Shown piece by piece: positions 1 through 11,600 of a DNA stretch of 64,000 bases. The notes below the pieces were generated by a model. That model was not told where the DNA came from. It worked only from the letters and a program-made list of their open reading frames with translations, and did no database searches. The translations under genes and the position numbers were made by a program. Location of the stretch: NCBI GenBank assembly GCA_963662155.1, contig OY759270.1, positions 55,358,874 through 55,422,873 on the forward strand, given 5' to 3'. Source of the DNA: Lamellibrachia columna (taxonomy: Eukaryota > Annelida > Polychaeta > Sabellida > Siboglinidae). Each line of letters begins with the position of its first letter. Position 1 is the first letter of the stretch.

Positions 1-92
1 TACTTTATTTATTGTTATGCATAAATACATACATAAATACATTCACACAAGCATTGTTTTATTGACTGCAACAATTGGGACCATGCAAGTTA

Positions 93-93
93 C

Positions 94-168
<75 letters not shown>
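93..168. repeat. (TA)n microsatellite
   Basis: Nearly pure TA dinucleotide run with one interruption. It lies just downstream of the most 3' PCNP exon seen here, in the following intron. Confidence 0.95.
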
Positions 169-172
<4 letters not shown>

Positions 173-213
173 GCTGGATTAGCCCATTAAGGAAGTGAAA
201 TAGTCTTACATAC

Positions 214-269
214 CTGCCTATATTTTTCATTCTCATTTTGGCCACAGCTGGCATTTCATCCTCTTCACT
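214..269 (-). CDS. PCNP: PCNP-like gene, exon encoding the MRMKNIG core
   Basis: Read on the minus strand, 56 nt lie between an acceptor (TTTTACAATAG, ending at 270) and a donor (GTATGT, starting at 213). They encode SEEDEMPAVAKMRMKNIG plus two bases of the next codon. The AKMRMKNIG block is the best-conserved signature of PEST-containing nuclear protein (PCNP), a small nuclear protein that the ubiquitin ligase UHRF2 is reported to target. In the family an acidic Asp/Glu run precedes this block, and the upstream exon at 2037-1969 ends in Asp residues. The C-terminal exon with the WERNIK region would lie left of the window. Confidence 0.8.
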
Positions 270-548
270 CTATTGTAAAATAGAACAGATCATCTGGATT
301 CCAGCTAAAAAGTAAATTTGGCAAATGTTTCTTGGAACAAGTTACTGGGGAGTAGTATCCTGACTTACCAGTTTTACAGCCAACACAAAAGTTCTGTCAT
401 AGATTAATAAGCTTATAATGTTGCTCAAAATTAGATTGCATTAGCAGCTAAGCAGCAATTAAAGCTAATGTAACTAACAACTTTTTTCTGTGCAGTAAAA
501 CTTTCCCCAGTACACCTCCATTTTGTAGAAAATACCACACACGACTAG

Positions 549-568
549 TCACATGACTAGTCATGTGA
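549..568. repeat. 20-bp perfect palindrome
   Basis: TCACATGACTAGTCATGTGA equals its own reverse complement. It lies in a PCNP intron. No function is visible; it could be a cruciform or dyad binding site, or chance. Confidence 0.6.
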
Positions 569-774
569 TGATTGAATGTGATTCCACCTATTTTCCGTAA
601 TTCTAAGCATAACATTGCCCAAAGCCTCACAAAAATATTGTTGGTTTTCAATATCTGTTTGTTTAGAACATATCAGAATCAGAATTAACATTGCTGTTGT
701 GTTGTCTTTTGACCACACATTTAGACGACACATTTAGAAAGACACATTTAGAAAGACATAATTTGTAAAGGTGA

Positions 775-1768
775 TGACCAGGACTGGGGCCAATTACACA
801 AATCAAATAAATTACAGTTACTTTTTGTTTTCATTTCAATAACAAATACAGTTAAACAATTCAAATAAATTACAATTATATTTACACCATTTCAATTACA
901 GATGTGTTCGGTATATGAATCTCCCCACAGAAAGGCGCACACCAAAATGACATATGCAAAAATGGCACATACTATAATGGCATAATTGAATAAACTATAA
1001 CAATTGCACATTTGAGCATTATACATTTAAGAATAATCTTAGTTTTATTTGTTCACTTTAGGAACAAATTGTAAATCTGAATCGAGTTGCTACAAATCAG
1101 GAAAAACAAATTGAATTAGAACTGAAGTTACAAAGTGAACTGAAGTTGCAAAGTGAAGTGCATTCAGCTGATAAGATACATTTTTCAAAAATGGAATTTT
1201 TTTCTGCACATTGAATGCAGTGAAGCCACAAAGAAGCGTCTTTTCCCTGGCCAGGAACAGTTGTATTAGTTCAAGCCAGGAAGTCCATAATGAAAGGGTC
1301 ATTCATCAGTTAGCCATAACATATCTTTGTTGTGATCGCAAAGGCAGTGCTAAGAACTGCTAGTCTTCTTCTTCTGAAGAAGTTTGGTGACTGGAGTCAG
1401 ACAGCCTGCACCAGTCAAGTCTGGCTTAAGAATAAAGGGGATATTGAGCCACTGACATTAGCAGGTGTTAACTAGAATTGATGAAAATGATTTGTTCCAG
1501 ATCTCGTGGCAGGTGTGTTGGATATTTTGTATACACCTAATAAAAATGTGTTCAAGTAGTTTGTCATATGACACAAATACTATTATAACTGATTGTAATT
1601 GAAGCAATTGTGTAACTACACAACATATTTCAATTACAATTACAGCATCGTTTCAAAACCATAATCAATTACAATTACAGCATCGTTTCATAACCATAAT
1701 CAATTACAGTTACAGCATGTTGTTGTAATTAATTACAATTACGTAACTGAACCCAGCCTTGGACTGAT
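775..1768. mobile_element. Possible non-autonomous hAT-like element
   Basis: The region has AATTACA-rich ends. The left end reads CCAGGACTGGGGCCAATTAC and the right end, reversed, reads CCAAGGCTGGGTTCAGTTAC, an imperfect terminal inverted repeat. GATGA occurs on both flanks. A 35-bp motif containing CAGCATCGTTTCA is tandemly repeated near 1630-1720. A segment near 1215 (GCAGTGAAGCCACA) recurs in the better-supported element at 13101-13934, which suggests related families. The ends are too decayed for certainty. Confidence 0.35.
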
Positions 1769-1968
1769 GATGATAACGGCTTTTGGGATAAGATTAACTT
1801 TTGTATACTGTTAAAACATTTCTTTTAACAATAAGTGAAGAGAAAACTTATTCATTCCAATATACTCACAGGATGCATCCAGAATAAGAACAGTTGTAAA
1901 ACATGATTAATCAAACAATCTCAGTCATTCTACTACTCAGTAGTGACAAACAGAATTTAGGAACTCAC

Positions 1969-2037
1969 ATCGTCGTCGTCATTGTTGAACACTGATGAGA
2001 CAGTAGCACTCGCTTTTGGTAAACTTGCAGCTTCCCG
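1969..2037 (-). CDS. PCNP: PCNP-like gene, acidic-linker exon
   Basis: Minus-strand exon of 69 nt (23 codons). The acceptor is TTTCCACCAACAG and the donor is GTGAGT at 1968. It encodes REAASLPKASATVSSVFNND followed by Asp residues. This matches the family order of a Pro-Lys/Ser segment, then a hydrophobic patch ending in F-N, then an acidic run. It starts in phase 0 and ends in phase 0. That fits both the preceding exon, which ends in KLKLGER, and the following one, which begins SEEDEMP. Confidence 0.78.
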
Positions 2038-2678
2038 CTGTTGGTGGAAACAACACATCTTAAAGCAAATGTTACATCCATCCAATTCAGGAACTCCTAT
2101 TTTGTAAAGACAATAGTTGAATGGAACCAACTCAGTGAGTCTCAAGTTCGGGCTGAAACAATAGGCGAATGGAACCAACCCATTCACCCCATTGTAGATA
2201 AAAAATGTACAAAGCAAGTATATTTAAATTTTGCTGCCTTGTCTTTCTATACTTAAATATTTCTTCAGTCTTATTTTAAATGGAATGATATTCAGAGCAG
2301 ATACTCATAAGCCTAGACACTGTTCTGCAATAACCAACCATAACCTGCTCAGATTGTACATTTGTTGTAACTGACAGCAGCTAGCATTACTCAAGCTTAC
2401 TAGTTTCATCCCCGGCCTGTATGTAGAGACATACCATAAATAAGCAAATAAAATATCTTGTAAGATTTATTGGAAGAGAACAGGGGAGTTATCCTTGGTC
2501 ATATAGTTTCAAATACTGTACAATTATACATGTATATTATCTTTTTATATTACTCTTGTATATTTATCTTATACTTTTACTTACCAAATACAATTTTTAT
2601 CACAAATTAATTATGTAAATCACTTCATTTAAGGATAACAAATATTAACAACTTAAGACAAATTAATCTTATTATTAC

Positions 2679-2932
2679 CCGTTCTCCAAGCTTCAGTTTT
2701 ATAGGTGGAGCCGGTTTCTTTGCCGTTTCCAACTTGGTGGCACCTAAACTGAAAGCAATGCCTGTTTTCTTCACCGATGGCAGGCTCTTCAATGTTGTTA
2801 CCCCGACACTAGATTTTTTTGCAGCTGGTTCATTGGCCGAATTCCCCGTGGAATGACGCTTGTCTCCAGCATGTGGCTTCGCAGCTTCTGTGGACAGTGA
2901 GCCATCACCCCCGCCTCCAACATCAACGCTCC
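2679..2932 (-). CDS. PCNP: PCNP-like gene, large central exon
   Basis: Minus-strand exon of 254 nt. The acceptor is CTCTCCCATGCAG and the donor is GTAATA at 2678. After a Gly/Ser-rich start it encodes KRHSTGNSANEPAAKKSS, then KKTGIAFSLGATKLETAKK and PPIKLKLGER. In PCNP a nuclear-localisation-type basic segment is followed by a FAIG/IKLG pair of short motifs, and IAFSLG...IKLKLGE matches this order. The first two bases complete a codon from an upstream exon, so the start codon lies further right, above 2932. Confidence 0.75.
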
Positions 2933-4212
2933 CTGCATGGGAGAGACTGAGAGAGATGAGACACAGAGTGAGATGGCGCAGTTCTACAAATACTTCACAC
3001 TTGCTCGTGATAAGCATCTTAGTGCTTGTCGACAGACGCACACGCTCAAAACACCCTTACAAGCACAAACACATAAGAATCAACACATAGGAATACAGAA
3101 ACTCTTTTCTCCCGGGACTTTAACTATTTGGAACATCCTGGAGGCATTATTAGTCGAGGCTAAGGATGCCTCAAAATACAAAGAACTGCCGAGTTGTGCC
3201 TGAAGCTCATAGTCACAGTTAACCAACAATCAGCACGACACCAGTTGGGTTTGCTGATTAAGAAAGAGATAATGCATTCATATAAATCTATTAATTGTTT
3301 GGCAATATAATTGCCATGCTACAATGTTTTACATACGCAGTCTATGTCTGTGCTAATGTGCTGTAAGAGAAAAGTGATAAACATGTGGGAGAAAAAGACA
3401 AGATGATAGTGTGCGTGTAGAAATGCAATATGGAGAGGAAAAGATACATGTACAGTTGCAAGCTGGAGACCCTCTGTTTGAAAATTTCCAAAGTTGGTGC
3501 TGTAGCTACATCAGATTTAACAAGATGGCAGGCGGCGGCTCCAGTTGGCTATGGCATAAGGTACAGTTGCTTGATTAGGTGCTCTCACCAGCTCTATGAG
3601 ATGCGCTGAGTCCACAACAGATGTCTTCCATTTTCCTTTGTGGGATCTTTTACTTCCCCTGGCATAGACCCCAGATAGAAGGGACCAATGGCTTTTGGTG
3701 TCTTTTCAGAAAGACACGGGCAAAGTCGGATGAACCAAATTGCCCAAGTTTCGAAATAGCAACAGGTGGTTTAGTGCCGAGAGGATCTCACAAGAGCGAG
3801 GGCTTACTCTGGCCCCTGCCCCTGGGCCGAAGTATGAGATTGGGGGGGGGGGGTGAGGGACTGATGACAGTGATGTCAAATTCTTCGCCTTAACATTAAT
3901 TGGAGCATTGTTTATAAACATTTTCTAGAGTTTCACCCTGCCTTAACGTATCCTTTGCTGGCTTAGCCTTAGGAAGTTAAGGTAGCTACTAGCTAGCCAG
4001 ACAAACCGAGTCCGACAGCCGGACAGGTACTGGACGTCCAGGTACTCAGCCTCAGGCTTAGCTTAGCCTTAGCCGAAGGTCAACATTTTGCCGCCGCACA
4101 AGAAGAAAACGGTGCAAAAACAAGCAATAATAAATTCTAATAGTGAACAATATAAATTACTAAAACACCATGCACGAAAATGTAAGGAATAATGAACAAA
4201 TCGGTACACAAC
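2933..4212 (-). other. Presumed first intron of the PCNP-like gene
   Basis: No convincing coding segment was found here. There is a 13-base G run at about 3842-3854. Short open frames on both strands lack splice context or family resemblance. Confidence 0.4.
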
Positions 4213-4261
4213 TGTAAATTGTTTTTATTCTCGTTTCCGCAGAATCCATATTTTCTGCCAT
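4213..4261 (-). CDS. Candidate first coding exon of the PCNP-like gene
   Basis: Minus-strand ATG at 4261 opens MAENMDSAETRIKTIY. After 49 nt (phase 1) a GT follows, which is the phase the next exon at 2932 requires. PCNP proteins begin MA plus an acidic residue and are charged at the N-terminus, so this is plausible. The donor (A|GTTGTG) is weak and no homology supports the peptide. Confidence 0.28.
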
Positions 4262-4759
4262 TTTGAAGGTTTGGTGTCGCTTAGGAATATTGACCACCGA
4301 ATATGTTAACGAAACATACATTTTTATTCCACATTGGTCTATCTAAGATTATTTAAATTAGTAAATGTGATTAAATTTGACTTGTTGCCAAGAAAGTGCG
4401 ATAAGTATATCATGTCATATGCCCTACAAGTGGCAATGCATCTAGACCAATCAGCGTCTAATATTAGACGCTCTTTGCGCAGACGTAGTGCTGATCGTTT
4501 CTGTTGGTGAACATTTCTTGCTGGACACTTAGTAATTGCCTCGTTTTAAAAATGAGCGACAACACAAAATTTCGTGTTTTTAGTTTTGTTTAGTACGCAC
4601 GCTCTAAATTTCACGTTCTAAACACGTCTGTTGAATGGTGTAGATGCAGACAAAACAACTGCCACATTTGTTTGTCTTTGACTATACCTCCTCCGGTGAA
4701 CCGTAGCTGTGGCACAACATAAATAAAGGTAAAAGATTAGTGCCATTAGCGTTGTTAGT

Positions 4760-4960
4760 TTTGTCATCTAACGATATCCACATGGACCACAAGGCACAAG
4801 TTTACTACATGTAATACTATCCACAAGTTTACATAATGTAACACCATCCATAAATTAACACCATGGGCATGGGCTTGACCCAATGTAACAATATCCACCA
4901 GTTTACACCATGTAGCAATGCCAATGTCCACATATTTACACCATGTAACCATATCAACAT
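4760..4960 (+). repeat. Degenerate TTTACACCATGTAACA array, small block
   Basis: Units of about 25-35 bp resemble TTTACACCATGTAACACTATCCACAAG. The same family in the same orientation forms the larger block at 7190-7910. Confidence 0.75.
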
Positions 4961-6449
4961 GTTACTACTATAAATACTAGGCACATCAAACGAATCCGCC
5001 TGTTGTCGTTTCGTATCTGCACTAATGTTAAGTAGGTCACGTTTAATGTCATCTTTTACCATTAAAAAACGATAGAAATTGCCAACATGTATATATTATT
5101 TAAAAGATAATGGACTAGTCTTTCATCCACTGTTACTTTTTAAAGAATTGCTTGATTGGTTTTTGCACATGGTTGCTTTGAAAAAGAGAAAGAAAAAATT
5201 TCTGTAAACCCTCGTTGCCGCTGCCATGTTTATGCTAATGGGTACGTCACATTTTGACATTGTTAAGCCTGTAAACATGCGCAGATTTAAACAAGATTTG
5301 CATGTGAGGTAGATGAAATTCTGGCAAGTATTCCAATATTTTTTATTTAATTCTAGCTGTATAATAACATAATATTTGATATTGAAAAAATGTTGTGATG
5401 TTTGACCAATTGTAGATCATGGAAAAATACATTTGGTAAGAATTGGAAATATGACAACATATTAAATTAACATTGTTCTGCTATATTGTAATGACTGCAT
5501 GCGTATGTCTGCTAGCACATTTTAGCGCCAGTAATTTTAAAATGACCTAGCACTCGTGGGCATATTTACCCTGTATTATCGCTCACCTGGAAGCGATTTC
5601 TAAAATACCTTTTGTTATGTGTTCTTTGTCCTTTAGTGTGGAATACACTGTACATAAACTATCATTTGCAACATTTAATGTGGTCAGTAATAATGTTATT
5701 TTATTTCCTTGACAGCATTTCATAAAAAATAAGTTAATAAAAAATAATTGTGTTGTAAAGTCAGGCATGTTCACTTCCAAAAAAAAAAAAAAAAATACAG
5801 TACCTTAGGAAAAGGCTCAAGTAGCAATGACAGGCAAGTACACAACAATTTATACTTAGACTTACAATCAAGTACAAATGTACTTAACTCCAAAACTTTT
5901 TATCCCTGTTGTACATGAGGTGGTAGTTGTAATGCGTTATGTGTTTTGCTTTGTAGATAGTTTCATAACACAGACACCACAGCCAACATACAACTACATA
6001 CTTGGGTTATCACACCTCACATGTGTACCACAACCAAAATATGTTTGTGCAGACATTTAAAATTTGTGTAGACACTTCATATATATCTCATTTATACAGT
6101 AGATACATGTTCGATGTTCAAGTTGATCATGTATAAGTGTCACGAATTTCATCAATGGAATGGTTTTAGAAAAACTCAAGTTAGAAGGTGAATTAGAAAC
6201 AGTAGCCTGGCTTGACAGTCAGCAACGCCAGAATGGAGTAACAAGGCTGGAGTAACACGGCTGGAGTAACAAGCCCAACGAGAAGAGCATTTCAGTTTCG
6301 ACTGCAGCAATAGGTTAAAATCCTTAAAAAAAACACAGTAGTTAATACAGTGCTGTTAGACAAATACCTGGATGATGCTTTCAAGATGCCAGTGGCAGAT
6401 AAATATAAAAAACAAGGACTTGTATACAAAATAAATTATCTAATCAGTT

Positions 6450-7135
6450 AAAGTTATGCATTTTTCAATTGTTATGGTGGCAGACTTAAAATATGAAATT
6501 ATCCCCACATTATTGCTAGAGTCAACATTTTTACATTTCTGAACTTCACAAAGAATGGTCTTTACAGTGATACTACACTTCATGGATCTTTAATAAAAAA
6601 AATCTATTCTTGAATTAGAAATTTGAAATTGGCGTAAAATTGGCAGATACTTTTCTTGATGGTGGCAACCTTTAAATATTAATATCTTCCCATCGAACTA
6701 AGCAGTCAAAATGTTTGCATTTCTCAACTTTTAAAGAGTGGTCTATACAATGACACTAACTTGCAGGATATTTAATAAAAACTTTTTTAATTATGTATTT
6801 TGTAAATTAACTTGAATTCGGCAGAAACTTTTCTTAACTGTGGAGACATTAAAATATTAATATCTTCCCACATAATTAAGCTACAGTCAAAATGCTTGCA
6901 TTTCTGAACTTCTGAAACAGTGGGCTTTACAATAATACTACACTAGCAGGATATTGAATAAAAATTGTTTTTTAAAGTTATGCATTTTGGAAATTGACTT
7001 GAAATCGGCAGACACTTTTCTTGATGGTGGCGACCTTTAAATATTAATATCCTCCCATAGAATTAAGCTAGAGTAAAAATGTTTGCATTTCTGAACTTCT
7101 GAAAGAGTGGCCTTTACAATGCTACTACATATGTG
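6450..7135. repeat. Four diverged tandem copies of a ~165-185-bp unit
   Basis: Each copy carries the same landmarks in order: GGCAGACACTTTTCTTGATGG, then AAATATTAATATCTTCCCA, then AATGTTTGCATTTCTGAACT, then GATATTTAATAAAAA. Copies begin near 6450, 6614, 6794 and 6974 and are clearly diverged. Confidence 0.8.
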
Positions 7136-7189
7136 GGGTAAAAAAGAAAGAAAAAACCTCTGACATGCCTAATGTTGTACCATATTTAC

Positions 7190-7910
7190 CATTCACATGT
7201 TTACACCATGTTCACTATCGGCGTGTTTACACCATGTAACACTCAATATGTCTACACAATAATAACAAAACCAACAATTTTAAACCACAACAATATCCAC
7301 AAGTTTACACTATGTAACATCTACAAGTGTACACCATTTAACACTGCCCACACGTTTACTCCATCTAGCACTGTCCAGATGTTTACACCATGTAACACTA
7401 TCGTGTATGAGTTTACACCATGTAACACTACACAAATTTATACCCCATCACTATCCACATATTTGCACATTGTAACACTACTTTACACCATGTAACAATA
7501 TCCACCAGTTCAGTTTACACTATCTAACAATGTCCACAAGTTTACACCAACAATGCATAAACATTTGGATACTGTTACAACATCCAAACAAATATATAAC
7601 AATATCCAAATATTTACACTATTTAACAATGTCCACAAGTTTACACCATGTAACTATCCACCAGTTTATACCATGTAGCACTATCCACACATTTATACAA
7701 TGTAACACTATGCAACATTTTAGACCACATAACATTATCTACATATTTACACATTGTAACACTAGACACACATTTACACCATGTAACACTATGCAACATT
7801 TTATACCACATAACACTATCCACATATTTACACATTGTAACACTATATATATATGTATACCATGTAACACTATCCACAATTTTACTTCATGTAACACTGT
7901 AACACTATCC
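7190..7910 (+). repeat. Degenerate TTTACACCATGTAACA array, large block
   Basis: About 25 imperfect units of roughly 27-33 bp built on TTTACACCATGTAACA and CTATCCACA. Open frames across it are by-products of periodicity. Confidence 0.85.
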
Positions 7911-8508
7911 ACCAGTTTTCATGACAGCCTGGTATGCATACATTTTAGAACTTTTTCATTTGCCAAACAATATAAACATGTAAGTGGATTTTTATTTTAC
8001 ACAGGAAACAGCTAGAAACTTAGATTAATAGCTATCAATGACACTAGGCTAAGCTACTTCTAGCAGCTTGAAGCTCCTGTTTGTTTACTTGAGCATACAA
8101 CACATGATTGATTTGTAAGGAGGGCTGTTAAACACCTACAGGTATGCAGAGACATGACACAGCCTGACTGTAGCGTCTTTGCCAAAGTGTAATGCTTTTG
8201 TATCGGATGTGCATTTGTTTTGCATGTTCTGCCTCTGCAACACTGTACCGTCACTGTTAGTCACTGGCATAATCTTCAGTGGCGCGTGCTGAATGAATGA
8301 CAATTATTAAACATTTTTACAAGTCCTTGTCATTGGAACTATTGTCGTAGCTGCATCGCATGCAGTGGAGCTAATGAAAGGATAGACTGTATGAGAGTGA
8401 AATAACATTGCTGGCTGAGTCTGCAGTCTCACCATGTATACATGTGGACTTTAGCTTGTGTTTGATTTCAAGTGACTGGAACCGAAGGTTGGTAGACCAG
8501 GCAACAGG

Positions 8509-8618
8509 ATGTCTGGGTGTGGTGGCAAGGCTGTGAATCTTTGCCTCATTGGTCAGTCAGTGCTTCAGCTGAACACAGCACCTCATGTGTGCAGGGGCAT
8601 GTGGAACCAAGCCAACAG
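8509..8618 (+). CDS. ARM gene exon 1 (proposed start)
   Basis: ATG at 8509 opens [20 protein letters not shown] and runs to NQAN plus two bases before a good donor, GTAGGT at 8619. An in-frame TGA at 8473-8475 lies 12 codons upstream, so this is the first possible in-frame ATG if the upstream bases are 5' UTR. It ends in phase 2, which exon 2 requires. No protein homology is recognised, and an upstream exon joined at CAACAG|GATG cannot be excluded. Confidence 0.5.
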
Positions 8619-11600
8619 GTAGGTCTCTGCACCTGCAGCAAAGTTCAGTTTCATGTGCTATACTATTGGTCACAAAGTTGAACAAACCTGAAAGCTCCAA
8701 TTAATTATATTGACTACTTGCATATTATATGCCTTTTTAATTAAAGATATGAACATTTGCACCATAGTTATGAATAAACGGCAACGTTTTAAATGTAGGG
8801 TCTATAAATATTTAATTTGTTCTCATATATTATTATTATTTTATTTATATCGGGTTTGTTTATACACTTGTCAAATTCCAATATGTCAATGTGATACATT
8901 TGCAATGCGTAATTATAATATTTAACCATTTTACATTGTAATAGACACCATTAACACTTTCAACTTCTAAATATAGTTCTGACTGTATGACACAATTTTT
9001 AACCATTGTTTGCATTTAGTGAGCCTTTAAATAATTGTATGAATAATAATAAAAAAAGCCACCTGCTCTCTCTAGCATTGGCAGCGTCTAACCTCTCAGT
9101 TCAAAACAGTTCCTTGGTTCATGTGCAGACACTTCAGCTGAATCTTACATCTTGATGAAGAAAAAAAAATGTCTGCAATCTTGTTATAAGTGAAAATTAT
9201 ATCAGTAATATGTTGATTGTAATGGAGAAAACCACCATATTCAGGACTAACTGCAGTACTCTACTTGTTCTAAGGCACACAAGTAGTGAGTTCTGTTTAC
9301 TTGTCCCACCAAAACTATATTTGGCCTACTATTACAAACGCAGTGAATTACTATGGCATAATATAACACCCACATGGATCTACAGACCTGCCAATATTTT
9401 ATGAACAAAAAGCGGAAGATCTTCCTCTTACTGTAAAAAAACACAGAAGACTTTTTGCTCGGAAAAACAACCAAATTTTATATTGAAAAAATTTGGAAAA
9501 CAAAAATGTACAACAAAAAAGTGCGAACAATGCCAATGAAACAACAAACATGGCGTACAATTTAAAAGAACTGATAAAACTAGCCACTGCCACTCGGGCT
9601 CATCCGGGATAAAATTTTTGCCAGTCCAAAATGTTTTCATAATGTAACAAAATGGATGTGCGCGCTTGATCGCACGCTCGGTCGCGTGATAAAAAATGTA
9701 AGTATAATATTCATATATAATCAAGTTAACAATACGATAAAAATATATATGTATATTTACTTACATAATCATTTGACTAAGTCTTAAAAGACAGGGGTAA
9801 CTACCAATACATTTACCTGTACATATTGTGTGCATCATAAATAATAATCATTAATAATTCAAAATAACAACTGACAAACATAGATCGTCTTCTAACGTGA
9901 GTCCATTTAGTGCCTGGGAATACTGTACCACCCACAATTAAAACATCATAGCTCTGCAAATTATCATCATAAAAGTATGAATGTGATATCATTTTGTTGG
10001 TTGCTAAGATACTATTTTCTATAATAGAATGATAATAACTACAACACATTATGTAATCATGGGAACATTACTATCTGAAATTTAAAATGTCATCACAACT
10101 GAAAGCAGATTTCACCCTGCTACCAAACAATTTTAGAGCGGCTGAATGTCCATACATCCAGTGGTGAAAATGTAGCCAAAGATTTAAGCTATACAATAAA
10201 GCAAATATGAATCAAATACGTTGAACAGTTTTGTTTGCATCACGGTTTTTGTAGAACCATGTCAAACGTTGACGATTTTTAAAATGAGTATCAAAACACA
10301 GAGCAAATAATAAACATATTTCAACCTGCTACTAGATAATTTATGAGTTGTTGAATGTCCCTATATCCAGTGACACAAATGTAGCCATATGTGTAAGCTT
10401 TAACATAAATTAAGCAAACATGAATCAAATATGTTGAGCAGTATTGTTTTTATGATGTTTTATGTAGAAACATGTAAAATCATTAAGTTCTGTTTATTTT
10501 GGGTTTCCCCCCCCCACATACATCAAAGATGTTGAGTGGCAGGTGGATACAATGTAATTACTGGCGGGCGGCCGGCTTCCAAGAAAATTATAATGGCTTG
10601 ACCTATTTCTCACAGTCTGAATTTGCCTGTCAACTGAATTTGCCACGCGTTGTAGTTAGCATTGCGTTGGATAACGGGTATGTCGGATTTTAAAAACGAC
10701 ATGGACGGGCTAGTCCGTCCAAAATAAATCTTTACCCGTCCAAAAAAGCACTTTACGCATTTCCAAAATTAAGACGGGTGGACGGGTCTGTGGATGAGTC
10801 GATGCTGCCACAGTTCAGTGTCATTCCCACACTCTGCCAGAGTGTGGGAATGACACTGAACCAGAGACTCTGACCAGAGTCTCTGGTCTCAAGCAGCTGG
10901 TCTGTGGTTGTTGTAGATGCCGGTGGCATGTCGAGAAGGTCTTTAGTTGGCCGGAACATGTGACAGTCATAGTCAGTGTTCACTTTCACCTGCAGCAGGT
11001 TGCACAGTGTCTCAGCACCAAGAGATGACCGGAACTTGGTGTCGTTCTTGGTGCCAATTTTATTTTCACTTCGGGTGGCGCTGCGATCACCGGGGAAATC
11101 GGAAAAAAGCGGAAGGTTTTCAAAGCATAGCGGAATAGCGGAAGGTTTTCTCAAAAACCCGAAAAAGCGGAAGATCTTCTGCCAAAAGCGGAAGACTTGG
11201 CAGGTCTGGATCTATATAACACCCACATGGATCTATATAACACCCACCTGGATCTGTATAACACCCACCTGGATCTGTATAACACCCACCTGGATCTGTA
11301 TAACACCCACCTGGATCTATATAACACCCACCTGGATCTATATAACACCCACCTGGATCTATATAACACCCACATGGATCTATATAATATCCAGGCTGAT
11401 GTTTCTAACAAATATGTAGAAGTGTATAAGGAAAAAGTTCAATAATTCTAAGAAACATGATAGCATTTGCCAACTCTTATTGTGTTATAAAGTAATTCTG
11501 CAAAATTAAAATATTCTGACTGAAAGGAAATAACTCAATTACAATGCACACTTAGACACACTTTTTTATATTTACAAATAACAACAGTGCATATTTAGCA

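Larger units (their letters stand above)
4262..8508. other. Intergenic spacer between the divergent PCNP and ARM genes
   Basis: The spacer holds the promoters of both genes if their first exons are right, but I see no clear TATA or CpG-island promoter. It contains two related degenerate arrays (4760-4960 and 7190-7910), a four-copy block of about 180-bp units (6450-7135) and an A run at about 5780. No other gene is evident. Confidence 0.5.

Noticed and set aside
3621..3921. Overlapping short frames on both strands near 3.6-3.9 kb
   Set aside because: No splice sites in phase with a neighbour and no recognisable family; probably intronic.
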